From the NCBI GenBank assembly GCA_003116875.1, contig BCKT01000013.1, forward strand, positions 806,001 to 870,000: a stretch of 64,000 bases of DNA, in the 5' to 3' direction. Position 1 is the stretch's first letter; each line of letters opens with the position of its first letter. This document shows, piece by piece, positions 22,084 through 32,755 of the stretch. The position numbers and the translations under genes are program-made. Origin of the DNA: Takashimella koratensis (Eukaryota; Basidiomycota; Tremellomycetes; Trichosporonales; Tetragoniomycetaceae). A model generated the notes under the pieces. That model was given only the letters and a program-made list of their open reading frames with translations. It made no database searches and had not been told where the DNA came from.

Positions 22084-23568
22084 CTAGAAGAGATCCTCGA
22101 GTGTCATTTGCCTAGACAGGTCAGCCTTGTCGAAGATGCACTGGAGGGTTCGGCTCACTTGACGATATCCGTGTTCTCGACCATTTGCGTGAATTCCTCA
22201 AACGAGAGCTTGCCGTCTCTACGAGGCGAGTGATTCAAGATGGGAGGGAGAAGGGGTAGAAAAGGGATAAGGGAGAAAGAAGGAAACGTCAGCTTTCAAC
22301 CAAGATCACGCAGGCTCGACCCACCCGTCCTTGTCCGCCTCCATGATCGTCTTGTCTACAATCTGTTGCAGCTGCTGGTCCTGAACACGGCGTCATCAGT
22401 GTCCGTGTCTGGAATGCACTCCGCCAAGAAGGGAGGTCAGAGCGAAACCATGTCCGCCATCCCCCAGCCTCGCTCCCGACACGACTTGACCACACTCACT
22501 TTGAGGTTGTTCCCGACCATCTGCTTGAGCACGAGGTATAGCTCACCGTTGGAGATGAAACCGTCGCGGTCCATGTCGTACACCTTGAACGCGACTGCCG
22601 CGGGCAAGTGAGGTTGAATTCACAAGCAAACGAGAAGTCAGCGCTCTCTTTCTCCTGTCGCTTAAAGAGGTCGATGACAGTTCAACCCAACTCACATCGT
22701 AGCTTCTCTTCCCGCCCGCCTTTGCTACTGAACGCCGAGAGACCGCCGACAAATTCTTGGAAATCGACACTGCCGCTGTTGCTGTTGAACGTCAGCGAGT
22801 CGTCAAGCATTGGACATGTTAGATCAGCGGTGCGAGCGAGACTACACTTGTAACTTGTCCCCGCCTCCAATCGAGCAGACTGTGACAAGATCCATTCCCA
22901 AACAATCCAACAGCTCCAGCCTAGTCCGACTCACTCCTCGTCAAAAATGGCGATCATACGGTGCGCCAAAGGGTTGTTGGCAATCTGTGGAATCTGAAGG
23001 AACTCGTCCTTGTCAATCGAACCCGACCCGTCCTTGTCAAGCTTCATGAATCGCTTCTTCAAGCGCATCAGCTCGGGCGCGGAGACTGGGGTGAAGATTG
23101 GTTGGGTCGTGCGGATGGTGGGTAGTAGCGGTGGGCGGCGGGGAGAGGTGGAAGGAAGGTGAGAGCGCGAAGGTGAGGCGAGACCGCGGAGATGACGATG
23201 TGGTCGACGACGTTGAGGCAGATAAAAGAGAGTAGAGCATCAGCATCAAAAGGCAAACGTGGTGGACTGTGTCCATCCTTTCCTCGAGGACGCCAGCGGT
23301 CATCCCAGCCGCACGCGAGCAGGAAGACGGGACACCGAGACTGCTCCTCCAGCTTCATACGGAGGATCAAGAGCAAAGAAAAGAAAAGACAGAAGGCTTA
23401 GCAAATCATGGGCAGCCTCCCTCATGGATGGGTTGGAGCTGGAATAGGTGGGGCAGTGGAGAGTGAAAGTGAGGGAATTCGAGAAGGAGACAATGGGATC
23501 ATACGGCGATGCGCACAGTTTGAACTCCGCTCCAACGTGTTGAACACGGTCGACTCGGCTTGGCCCAT
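22084..23568 (-). CDS. CNB1: Calcineurin regulatory subunit B
   Basis: Ca2+-binding subunit of the protein phosphatase calcineurin, which controls stress responses and, in many fungi, morphogenesis and virulence. The chain starts [10 protein letters not shown], an N-myristoylation-type start, encoded by a separate 52-nt exon (23517-23568). It continues after a 431-nt intron with [16 protein letters not shown]. Four EF hands are visible: [40 protein letters not shown] and [15 protein letters not shown]. The end QMTLEDLF is the invariant calcineurin B tail. Six exons; phases fit everywhere. The first intron has donor GTGCGC and is about ten times longer than typical introns of this window, but the Phe codon split by it (T/TC) restores the conserved NFSAPEL. 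Confidence 0.95.
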
Positions 23569-23977
23569 GGCGTCGGGGAATGTACTGGGTAGTCGAGGGG
23601 CGGTGCAGGAGTCGTGTGGTGGTGATGGGTGTGAGCGTGGATGTGGTGGATGGCGGGTAGAGGTGGATGGATGGATGGGTGGATAAGGACTGAGCGTGTC
23701 GAATCGATTTCAAGGACAAGGACGTCACGGCGCGACAAAGCGGGGCCAATTTCAGGACCCTCTATCACCAACGGGGCCTACAAGACTCATCCATCATAGC
23801 AGAGACGACTCTCTCCGACGACCCGTACACATGCATGCATAACAAGGGCCCTCCTCAGAGTCAGCTGGGAGCGGAGATGCATGCTCTCAAGGTGCACAAA
23901 CACAATCAAAGGTATACTCTGATTTCGATTTTGACTGACACGAGTCATAAGGACCTTCAAGGCTCAAACGGACGACG

Positions 23978-24077
23978 GGTGCCTTGGCTCAGGTGGTTAG
24001 AGTACACGCTTCACATGGAAGCACAATCCAACTTATGTTGGCGCGTGTGGTCGCCGGTTCGAGCCCGGCAGGCATCA
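23978..24077 (+). tRNA. tRNA-Val (anticodon CAC), with intron
   Basis: Acceptor GGTGCCT pairs with AGGCATC. The D arm is GCTC...GAGT, the anticodon stem is CACGC/GCGTG with loop TTCACA, and the T arm is GCCGG TTCGAGC CCGGC. The anticodon CAC lies at 24012-24014. A 26-nt intron follows position 37, the usual eukaryotic site. An eight-T run at about 24085 is a good RNA polymerase III terminator. Confidence 0.9.
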
Positions 24078-24084
24078 GTTTGTT

Positions 24085-24093
24085 CTTTTTTTT
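24085..24093 (+). terminator. Pol III T-run after tRNA-Val
   Basis: A run of eight or so T starts about 8 nt after the tRNA 3' end. Confidence 0.7.
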
Positions 24094-24354
24094 CCCCCTA
24101 GTTCGGTCTATCTCTGTCCCGCATCAGTCCCCTAGAGCTGATTCATGCATGCATGGCTGATCCTCTTGGCCGATCTGTTCCATCTCGACGAGCAAGACGA
24201 CATCTCGTATGCTTGACGACGTGGAATGCGAGTAGCCCTTTTTGGTAAAAGCTGGTATGTAGTATAGCAAATCCGACGTCATCTCTACATCCTTTGCCGC
24301 TGTCGTTTCATCTGATTGCCACCACCTCTTGTCCATTCCACCTCGGTCATAGCG

Positions 24355-27300
24355 ATGGAGCAGTACTTTGACGCATGGGACGAGGGATCTGCCCCGCCCG
24401 GCAGCGGGCCTACTCGTGAGTCTCCGTCTTCCCTCCAGCCTACCTGTATTGTACACCCGCCGCGACGTTGACTGACCCCATGCAGAAAAGTTTGACGGTA
24501 TGTCAATCGCGTACTTCTCAGCGGTACTGATACACTCCCCAGGGCCATGGTTCTCCACTCAGCTAACGCTTTCACTCGCGATCGGCGTCACGTCGTTCTT
24601 CATCTTCTGTATCCTCCGAACCCGATGGGAAATTGTTTACATGGGCCGAACCAAGCTCAAAGGTAGAATCTTTCGTTTTGCACTCACTGACACGCAGACT
24701 TCTCACCCGCGCCTGCACACTCGCCAGATACTCAGGGGACTTCGGGACTTCGCAGGTTCTTTGGCTGGATCATTCCAACCCTCAGGACTAGCGAATTCAC
24801 TGTCCTCCAGACCGTCGGTCTGGACGCGGCTGTCGTAAGTTTGAGTAGAGTATTGAGCTGACCCGCAGTTGCTAAGTTTCTACCGAATGGCATTTTTGCT
24901 CTTCTCGCTTTTGGCTGTATTGGCGACCCTAGTCCTCATGCCGATCAACATCTTTGTGAGTCAACGGCTCGAGCGCGCTGACCTCAGCGACACGGGTCGA
25001 CCGACTCTGAGCCCGATGTACCTGGTAACGACACCACGATTGATTTCTTCAACCACACCATCATCACTCTCCCCCGTAACGGTACCCACACCGAGCCCTC
25101 CTTCTACGACCTGATCATCGACCCGCAGACCTCGGCAACACTTCACCTCGTCTTCGCCTACCTGTTCACGGGCCTCTGCCTCGCGCTCTTCCATCGCAAT
25201 TTCCACCGCTTTGTCCTCTCGCGTCAGGCTTTTGCCCTGCACTTGATACACTCAATCTCGGCGCGGACCGTCCTCGTCTCGGCGCTGCCATCGCACCTCC
25301 GTGGCGACCGCGCGCTGGCAGAGTACTTTGAAGGATGCGGGTGGAACGTTGAGAGCGTCAGCGTCGTCCGCGAGGTTGAACCCCTGCGTCGGGCTCTGGA
25401 CAAGCGCACCAACGCTTTGCTCAAGCTGGAGCGAGCATGGACAGAGTGGGTTGGGAATCCAGCCGACGTGAATGGTTACGACCCCGGTGTGTATTCGAAG
25501 CGGCCTGAACCCCCACTCATCCCTGAACTCGAGGACGACGCCGATATCGAGGATCAGCCTCTGCTTCACCACCACATCTCCACCGAGCGACCTCGCCCGA
25601 CGTTGCGCCCCCGCTGGCTCGGCGCCAAGGTCGATGCTATCGAACATTGGGAGCGCAAGTTCCGCGCTGCCGACGAGGAGGTTAAAGCGATGCGCAAGAC
25701 GGGTAGATTCGATGCGACCCAAGTTGCCTTTGTCACGTTTGAGGATGTCAAGGATGCTGTGGGTTTGGTCAGAGGACCTCGCTGATATTAGCAAACCGCA
25801 TGCCAAGTGGTGCACTACCCACACCACTCGCAGGTTGTCTCCGAGCTCGCGCCAGAGCCTCGTGACGTCGTATGGAGCAAAGTTGGCATGTCCAAGCGGG
25901 AAGCGCAAATTCGTGACGTCGTTGTGATGGGTGTCATGACCCTTCTTCTACTGTTCTGGAGTGGTGAGTAACTCGAGCGACCTGGCTGACATTAGCGCCT
26001 GTGACGAGTCTCGCTGGGTTGCTGTCCTATCGAGAGATTAAAAAAGTCGCGCCGTGGTTGGCAAAATGGATTGATGCGAGTCCTCGACTCGGCGCGATTG
26101 TGCAAAACTCTCTCCCGTCACTCGCGTTGATCTCGTTCAACGGCGTCCTCCCGTTTTTCCTCGAGTGTATGTTGTGGTCAAGTCGGAGCTGACATCAGGG
26201 TTATCTTATGAGCAGGGGTACAAATCAAGGAGTGGGACAGAGTACTCGTTGATGAGAAAGTAAGTCGTGATGAGGCGACGCTGATATGAGGTATTACCTG
26301 TTCCTGCTCATCTCGGTCTTGTTCATCTTCCTTGTGACCACGACCTACCTCGCGATCGTGCGCGACTTGGCGGATACACCGATGAAGGTGGGGGACCGAG
26401 GTGGACAAGCTGACGACAGATCCCGGAGAAACTGGCCAATGGATTACAAGGAGCAGGGGCGAGGAATTTCATGGTCTCTTATGTGATGCTTCAAGGTGGG
26501 TACGGACATGGACGAGCTAACCCCAGCGCTCGGTTTAATGCCGTTGCAATTGCTCAACCTTGGTCCCTTGGTTAGCCTCGGCTGGGCCCGTGCGTTCTTC
26601 ACAAAAACCCCAAGAGGTGGGCCTTGATGTGAACCAGCTGACATTAGAATACGCCGAGGCAAACGCTCCGCCGATGCTCAACTACGGATGGGTCTACCCT
26701 CAGGCTCTGTTGATTTTCACCATTACGCTGGTATACTCGGTCGTCTCCCCGTTGATCTTGATCTTTGGCGCAACGTATTTTGGTATTGGATGTAGGTGGT
26801 GGGTTCGGCCAAGCTAACATCAGACCTCGTCTACAAGTACAAGCTGCTTTTCAGTAAGTCTACGCGCTGTCACACTGACATTAGTCTACTTTAAACCTTA
26901 TGAATCGAACGGCGAGGCATGGCGGATCACATTTAGCCGCCTCCTCTGGGCTCTTATCATCTTTCAGCTATTCATGACGGGTCTCTTCTCCCTACGCGGG
27001 TCCTACGTGCTCACCGGTTTGATGGCGCCTCTTGTGCTTTACTCGCTATGGTGGAGTTGGACAATGTACCGCGATTTCGGCCCGCTCAGCAACTACGTCG
27101 CACTCAGCAGTATATGTGAAGTTCAACGCGGCGAGGTTGCCGAGCATGTGGTCGGTGTTCAAGAGGAGGATATGGTGACTCGTTCCCAGAGGTGAGTAAG
27201 GAGATTGAATCGGCTGACAGTAGTAACCTGAACCACCGGCGATATGCGATGAATGATGAGACCCTTTACGTCGCACCGTCTGATAAACGGACCGACTACT

Positions 27301-28027
27301 CTCAACCTCCAATGAACAGCTTCTACCGCGGAGTGCTCAACACTGGTCGACGTCGATATGCGCACCCTGCTCTATCGGGTTCGCTCCCGACTCCGTGGCT
27401 ACCTGCGCGTTCCAAGCCGCCGACGTTTGGCGAGGGCGCTGCGACACGCCGAGGTGTTGTCTTGAGTCTAAGGCGGAAGATGGCCAAGAAGCTGCGCAAG
27501 AATGGGGACGACAACGAAGGTGGTGATGAGCCAATGGAAGGGAGTAGCGATATGCCTGAAGGATGGGCGACAGGTGGAGACCTCGGCACGTCTCGTCGTT
27601 CATCGGGAGCTTCAAACACTCAACGACAGTCACTAGGAGGTTCACAGTTGTCGTCAGTCTCGAATCCTTGGCGAGACCCGACTCCGACTCCACCGCCGGC
27701 AGGGGATGCGAGGAGGTTGTCTTTCGATGCGGCCACAGGTGTTATTGCGCTCCCTGAGGAGAATGTATGGGGGGACGATGAGAGTGACGCAGAGGAGGAG
27801 GGGGAAGGGAATGGACCGCCAGCTAGTCCGGTGAGTTTTGAGTTGGATTGAGTAGTGTTGAGATTGTCTGACCATTTGCATAATGTCCACGAATCTTCTC
27901 CGTTGCTCACTACCCACAGTCAACCTACTTCCACCGCCCCAACCGCCGACGCACGCTATCAGGTACCAGTGCGCTGTTGAATGGTAACAATGCGCCTACC
28001 GTTCCCGAGTCTGGTATGCCGCAGTGA
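24355..28027 (+). CDS. CSC1/OSCA-like cation channel (DUF221 family), about 900 aa
   Basis: Multi-pass membrane protein of the CSC1/OSCA/TMEM63 family, hyperosmolality- and stretch-gated calcium-permeable channels (yeast Csc1, Rsn1, Phm7). Seventeen exons; most introns are about 32-35 nt and the last is 89 nt (27831-27919). Order seen: short N-terminus, TM1 (STQLTLSLAIGVTSFFIF), WEIVYMGRTKLK, a TM pair around SFYRMAFLLFSLLAV, TM3 TLHLVFAYLFTGLCLALF, a large cytosolic domain with RTVLVSALPSHLRGD and the loop RALDKRTNALLKLERAW, then the channel core (LISFNGVLPFFLEWLSYEQG, YYLFLLISVLFIFLVTTTY, YGWVYPQALLIFTITLVYS, YFKPYESNGEAWRITF). The C-terminal tail is acidic and ends STYFHRPNRRRTLSG...GMPQ, as in basidiomycete relatives. 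Ca2+ conductance is inferred from the family. Confidence 0.92.
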
Positions 28028-28078
28028 GGGGGAGTCTTGAGGGGGAGTCTTGAGGGGGAGTCTTGAGGGGAAGTCTTT
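28026..28078. repeat. 15-bp tandem repeat at the CSC1-like stop codon
   Basis: Four consecutive copies of a GAGGGGGAGTCTT-type unit (the last one diverged). The first overlaps the end of the TGA stop, so the array forms the start of the 3' UTR. Confidence 0.85.
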
Positions 28079-28280
28079 TGAGGGAAACACGTATAGCTAC
28101 ATGCATGAATTAATAAATGTCCCATATGGAAAAGTGCCACACCCGGTATTTGCTCGGTGAAATCGATTCTCCCTCGTCCGGAGCCACTCTCCCTCACCTT
28201 GATCCTCTTCATCCTCATCCTACCCGTCTCTCCAACCACCACCCTCTCCACCCTCCTACTCGACCTCAAAAACACCCAAA

Positions 28281-29123
28281 ATGTCGGCCTGGCGCGAATT
28301 CATGTCGTATGTTGGCGCTCTCACTCTTCTTTCACCCGTTTCCCGCGGGTCAAAACGTGGTCTCCTTGCCCCAATCTCACGGTTATCGGCCGACATCGAG
28401 ACTTGCGGTTCCCGACTCGCCTCGATAGCTTGCATGTGCTGACATTGATATTGTCGTACAGGTGGAACAAGTACACCCAGATCGCCTCGCGTGCGCTCCG
28501 CCAGTCGCTCAAGGAGTCGGACCGCGTCGCTGCCGAGAAGCGTGCGACCGTTCACGCGTGAGTTTATTGGGTCTAGGCCCGGGTCGGTTGGTGCGGGATG
28601 GAGACGGGCTGGGGTTGGAAGGGGATGGAGTTTGAAGGTTATCGAGGTGGTGAAAAGGAGAGGATGAGGGAAGGGGAGAGGTAGACAGTTGAGATGAGAT
28701 CAAACAAGGCTTGGAGGAAGAACGAGGGCGAGGGAGGAAAGAAGGGTGCTTGGGCAGAGCGTGACGATCGCTGGCGAGGGTGTTCAGTTCCGGGACAAAC
28801 CCCAGTGGCTTGGCTTGACCTAGACGATGTCGTCTGCCTTCAGTTTTGTCCGATTGCCTGATGAGTGTGTGGAAGGGGGAGGGCATCCTTGATTGTCACA
28901 TCGATGCTGACATTTAACAGTCGTGTTCAGCTCTGGGAGAACGGGCAGGCCAGCGAGGCGGTGCGTCGATTTGTCTGTCAGACCCCCTAAACCCTTGTGA
29001 CTTTGCTAATGCCGCTTCCCTTTCCTTGTACCGACTCCACCCCCAATCTCGTCTCAACTTTTGGCCCAACAGAAGTTCATCACCCCGCAGGAGAAGCCCA
29101 AGGCTGGCCTCCCGCCAGTGTAA
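28281..29123 (+). CDS. ATP15: Mitochondrial ATP synthase subunit epsilon, 70 aa
   Basis: Epsilon subunit of the F1 central stalk in the inner mitochondrial membrane. Four exons (28281-28306, 28462-28557, 28921-28960, 29073-29123) join to MSAWREFMSWNKYTQIASRA, then LRQSLKESDRVAAEKR, VQLWENGQASEA and a short KFITPQEKPKAGLPPV end. The family pattern is clear: MSxWR at the start, Y followed by A..ALR.SLKE, and WENG near the end. The start is immediately at the conserved MSAWR. Introns are 155, 363 and 112 nt, long for this window; the third donor is GTGCGT. Confidence 0.9.
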
Positions 29124-29284
29124 TCGGAGAGGATGCAGTGACGAGATAGAACGAGGACCAGTGGGTATGAAGCATTATTTAGCGCATGCTACAAGTCACG
29201 GTATCACTTGGGTTCATAAGGTCGTCCACCATGTCGTAATCTAAATATCTACAACTGATCGTAATCCCACTACTAACCCCACGG

Positions 29285-30345
29285 TCAATCCGCCTTGGCA
29301 AATGCCAGCATCCCAATGACCACCGCTTTGCAGGCGCAGGTAACGACGACGACGATCCAGCTCGCCGTGTGCCTGTCGAGCGCCGCACCGATAAAGCTTC
29401 CGATAATCATCGCGAACAAGTACATGAACCGACGATTCCTCGGTCCGGCCTGCTCGTGACCCCATGAGATGAACAGATTCTGGTCTGAGACGAAATCGAC
29501 AAATGGGGATGTCATCGGTGCTGTCGGAAGTTCCTGGCACGAGCTTTGACGGGCCATGACGACTTGGGCGCCAGACATGGCGGCGAAGAAGAAGATGGCG
29601 GCCCAGTCGTTCGGGGAACCCAGCCGGGTCTGGAACGGGCCAGAGGGGGAGAGGAAGATGGCGGCGAGTAAGAGGCAGAGGGTCTGCATACACGTGGAGA
29701 AGAGGATCCATGCACGGCGTCGGACGCCTAGGGGCTGGTTAGCGGGGTTGATTACAAGGGAGAAGGGCGGTACTCACCGACAATGTGTCCAAATTGGCCA
29801 AAGATAAAAGCGGCGCCGACAAACCCAGCGAAACTGACAGCCGTATACACGAGCTTGATCCCGGGTGTACCGAGCGCGGCGAGCGTGAGCAGGATGATGT
29901 TACCAGTCTCTGGGAGTTTAGCGGGGTGAATACAAAGTTACGCACGGTTGGATGCAAATGTCTGATAGTCGTTGTACGTCGTCGCGTCGAGAATTCTACT
30001 GATCAGTGGCTGTGAGCGACTGTCCACCTACCCAGTGGCAAATGCTTGAAGGACCAAGGGGAGGATGAACGATTTGGTCGCCACGTTCTCTGCAGCCCAT
30101 CGTTCCCACCCACTGGGCCGCGGACGCTCAGCTGCGAGTTTGCCGGACTCGCCGCGGTCCGCCAAATCGGCGTCGGTCAGCGGCGAGTTGTTGAGTGTCG
30201 GGCAAGACGCGTTGGGTTGGGGGAAGACATGTGGGCTGGGTTTCTCAAGGTCACTAGGGGTTGTAGAGGTAGAGGTGGATTCTGATTCTGAGCGCGAGGA
30301 GAGTATTGGCGGCGTGGACATGGTGAGCGGTAGGGGAGGGGACAT
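29285..30345 (-). CDS. DUF1275 (YoaK-like) integral membrane protein
   Basis: Member of the DUF1275 family of six- to seven-span membrane proteins found in bacteria and fungi; substrate unknown. The N-terminus is hydrophilic with Ser/Thr (about 85 residues). Spans follow: FILPLVLQAFATG (before ILDATTYNDYQTFASN, the family's D-A-x-x-Y region), TGNIILLTLAALG, VYTAVSFAGFVGAAFIFGQF, ILFSTCMQTLCLLLAAIFL, WAAIFFFAAMSGAQVVMARQ, MYLFAMIIGSFIGAALD and WIVVVVTCACKAVVIGMLAF near the end. The segment SGAQVVMARQ matches the conserved G-x-Q family motif. An alternative start at the second ATG (30321) would shorten it by eight residues. It shares an upstream region with the glutathione transferase gene. Confidence 0.85.
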
Positions 30346-31041
30346 GGTGAGAGGGCGTGAGAGATGGGGGATGTGTATATAGTTGCATTTCTCTTGATAG
30401 TGCGGGTTCCGCCGCTCCGTGTGGACTACGAATAATCATGATCCGAAGGAGGCTATCTATGGTTGGACTTGTTCGTATTGTGTCAAGTGGGGGGGAAAGT
30501 GCATGCGCCCCAGTGTAGCCGCGGTGTTGAATGGGGCTACCGAGAATCCCGAAGGCAGATTAGGAATAGTGGTCGGTGGTTCCTGCCGATGGTCGGAGCG
30601 AGGAGCGAGGGAGCGAGGGAGCGAGGGAGCCAGCGAGGGGAGCGAGGGCAGGGGCCAAGGGGGAAGGGGCCAAGGGGGCAAGGGGGAGCCAGGTGCCACA
30701 TGACCCGGAGTAGACGCCGTCGAGTGGGCCAAGTGTTTCGGAGCTGAGGGCTGTTACCAGATAGTGACGCGGGCGGCAATGGGGTACACAGATGCACACG
30801 GTAATTAGGAATCCCCTCGAGTGTTTGTGTGGGCGGCCTTGGAACGGGTTGCCAATAGCGAGCAGTGCCACAACTCTAACAGTGGGAATCTTCGGAATCC
30901 AATCCCAGATTCGGAGTGGGTCAGGGTTGGGTCATCGTGGGAAAGTAGAGAAATCACGTGACTCTACATGCTATGACCGCATTAACCGGAGTCACAGTCA
31001 CTGTCACTGTCACTGCCCTCCATCTCATCGACTCATCCACC
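30346..31041. promoter_or_regulatory. Divergent promoter of the DUF1275 and GST genes
   Basis: About 700 bp between two start codons. It contains a GAGCGAGG-type repeat (30597-30650), a CCAAGGGGG repeat (30655-30690) and the palindromic-core element ATCACGTGAC at 30953-30962, 80 bp upstream of the GST start. CTGTCACTGTCACTGTCACTG lies at about 30995-31015. Confidence 0.55.
30953..30962 (-). promoter_or_regulatory. CACGTG E-box element (GTCACGTGAT)
   Basis: Same decamer, in reverse orientation, as those at 39875 and 42007. CACGTG is the core bound by fungal bHLH factors such as Cbf1; the binding factor here is inferred. Confidence 0.5.
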
Positions 31042-31888
31042 ATGGCCAACATCACCTTGCACCACCTCAACGCCTCTCGCTCAGAGCGCATCTTCTGGAT
31101 CCTCGAAGTGAGTCATGGACAGAGTCCATGCTGACCCCAGGAACTCGGGATCCCTTACAATGTCAAGGTCTACTACCGCGGTGCTACCCGTGCCGCCCCG
31201 CCCGAGCTCAAAGAGGTCAACCCTATCGGCAAGGTGGGCTTCCGTCGCTATCGCACTAACCTCAGGCTCCCGTGATCGAGGCTGATGGGACGACCATCTA
31301 CGAGAGCGGGGCTATCGTCTCTTACCTCTTGGCCAACTACCCGCACCCGACGCTCGAGGACAAGTCGTCCCCTTCGTCGGTCTTTTGGGCGCATTTTGCT
31401 GAAGGCAGCCTCATGACTTATCTCCAGGGTGGGGCGATGGTGGGCGCCTCAGGCAAGGCATGGGCCACGGGAATGTTTGGCAGTCTCGATGACAAGGAGA
31501 AGGAAGGGGTTGGGAAGTATGCTACTTGGTTTGCGGTGAGTCGGGGTCGGGATTTCAGCTAACCCCAGACCGAGTTTGTCAAGAGCAACGTCCAGCCCAT
31601 GCTCGTAGAGGTTGAAAAGTTCCTCGCAGCTCACCCCGAAGGCTACTTCTCGGGCTCGGACAAGCCCGGAGAGGGGGACGTGAGTAGATGTATGATTAGG
31701 GCTAACTCCAGTTCCTCATGTTCTTCCCGATCAATTCGCTATTGCATGGGACACGCAAGGACACGGGGTACGATGTTGGACCCGCGACGCGTGGGTGGAT
31801 GGAGAGGGTTAGATCGCGCGAGGCTTGTGCCCGTGCTCTTGAGAGGATGAGCAAGGAGGAGGAGAGCCAGAAGAAGGCCAAAATCTGA
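31042..31888 (+). CDS. Glutathione S-transferase (Gtt1-like), about 238 aa
   Basis: Cytosolic or membrane-associated glutathione transferase conjugating glutathione to electrophiles. Five exons. The N-terminal thioredoxin-like domain begins ITLHHLNASRSERIFWILEE, where the Ser near residue 12-14 is the likely glutathione-activating position. It continues LGIPYNVKVYY, NPIGKAPVIE (cis-Pro loop) and TIYESGAIVSYLL (the E-S glutathione-binding pair). The helical C-terminal domain runs from about residue 95 (FAEGSLMTYLQGG) to a lysine-rich end. The RSERIFWLLEEL-type start is the fungal Gtt1 pattern. The last intron is short, with CTAACTCCAG as its branch and acceptor. Confidence 0.9.
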
Positions 31889-31906
31889 GTCGTAGATAGA
31901 TACGCC

Positions 31907-31916
31907 ACGTGGCCAC
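31907..31916. promoter_or_regulatory. Palindromic GCCACGTGGC element before the SGNH hydrolase
   Basis: Perfect 10-bp palindrome with a CACGTG core, about 25 bp upstream of the ATG at 31940 and 20 bp after the GST stop. It may serve as an E-box in this very short upstream region. Confidence 0.4.
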
Positions 31917-31939
31917 ATTGTTCCCTTTGTCACATCACC

Positions 31940-32665
31940 ATGTCACTCAGCATCCTGTGTTTCGGCGACTCGCTCACTGCTGGGTACACCAAGTTTGGGA
32001 CAGAGTATAAGCCCTACAGCGAGAAACTGCGGAAAGTGCTCCAAGCGGCTTTCCCGAATGTCAAGTTTGATATCGAAATTGACGGACTGCCCGGGGCATT
32101 GGTTCGTGACGACTTTGATGCGAGGATAAAGAGTCACTGTGGGTGGGGTCGTAGGCTGAGCTGATGTCAGTTAAGAAAGGGGTGAAGACGTTTGACTGGA
32201 CGATCGTTCTAGGTGGGACCAAGTGAGTAGGTTAGTTTCGAGAGCCTGACCGTAGTGATCTCGGCACCATCGACGCGTCCATCACCCCCGAATCGATCTT
32301 CGCCGACCTGCAATCTATCTGGGGCATTGCGCTCTCACACGGGAGTCGAGTCTTTGCTATGACAGTCCCCGAAGCCAACGCCAAGCTGACCTTGCCTGGG
32401 AAGACTGAATCGATCATCGTTGAGCGTGACCGGCTGAACGCGATGATCAAGGGATATCAGCGTGACGGCTTGTGAGTCGAGCCAGGGATAGATAGGACTG
32501 ACTTTTAGCCACTTCTTCGACTTGAACAAGGCGTTGCCGTACTTTGCGCTGCAAGGAGTGGATAAGAAAAAGTACTGGGATGACGGGCTACACTTGACCG
32601 AGGATGGGTACGATCGAGTTGGGCAGTTGATAGGCGAGGCCATGGTCCGAGCTTTGTCACGGTGA
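31940..32665 (+). CDS. SGNH/GDSL-type esterase, about 210 aa
   Basis: Predicted hydrolase of the SGNH fold (lipase/esterase/arylesterase-like). Four exons. Block I is CFGDSLTAGY with the nucleophile Ser at residue 11. Block II Gly may be IDGLPG. Block III GGTNDLG is formed across an intron (GGTN|DLG). Block V DDGLHLTEDGY contains the Asp and His of the triad. There is no signal peptide or membrane segment, so it is probably cytosolic. It begins only 52 bp after the GST stop on the same strand. The substrate is unknown; isoamyl-acetate esterase-type relatives are likely. Confidence 0.88.
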
Positions 32666-32755
32666 TAGCCAGGCATATACATTGTTACCGGAACATTGGA
32701 ATCTCGTTTAAAAATTGCAACCTGAGATTTTCACCTTTTCCACCATCCTCCACTC

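Noticed and set aside
28558..28920. C/D-box snoRNA in the second ATP15 intron
   Set aside because: The only D-box candidate is the splicing branch point, and no terminal stem or guide pairing could be shown.
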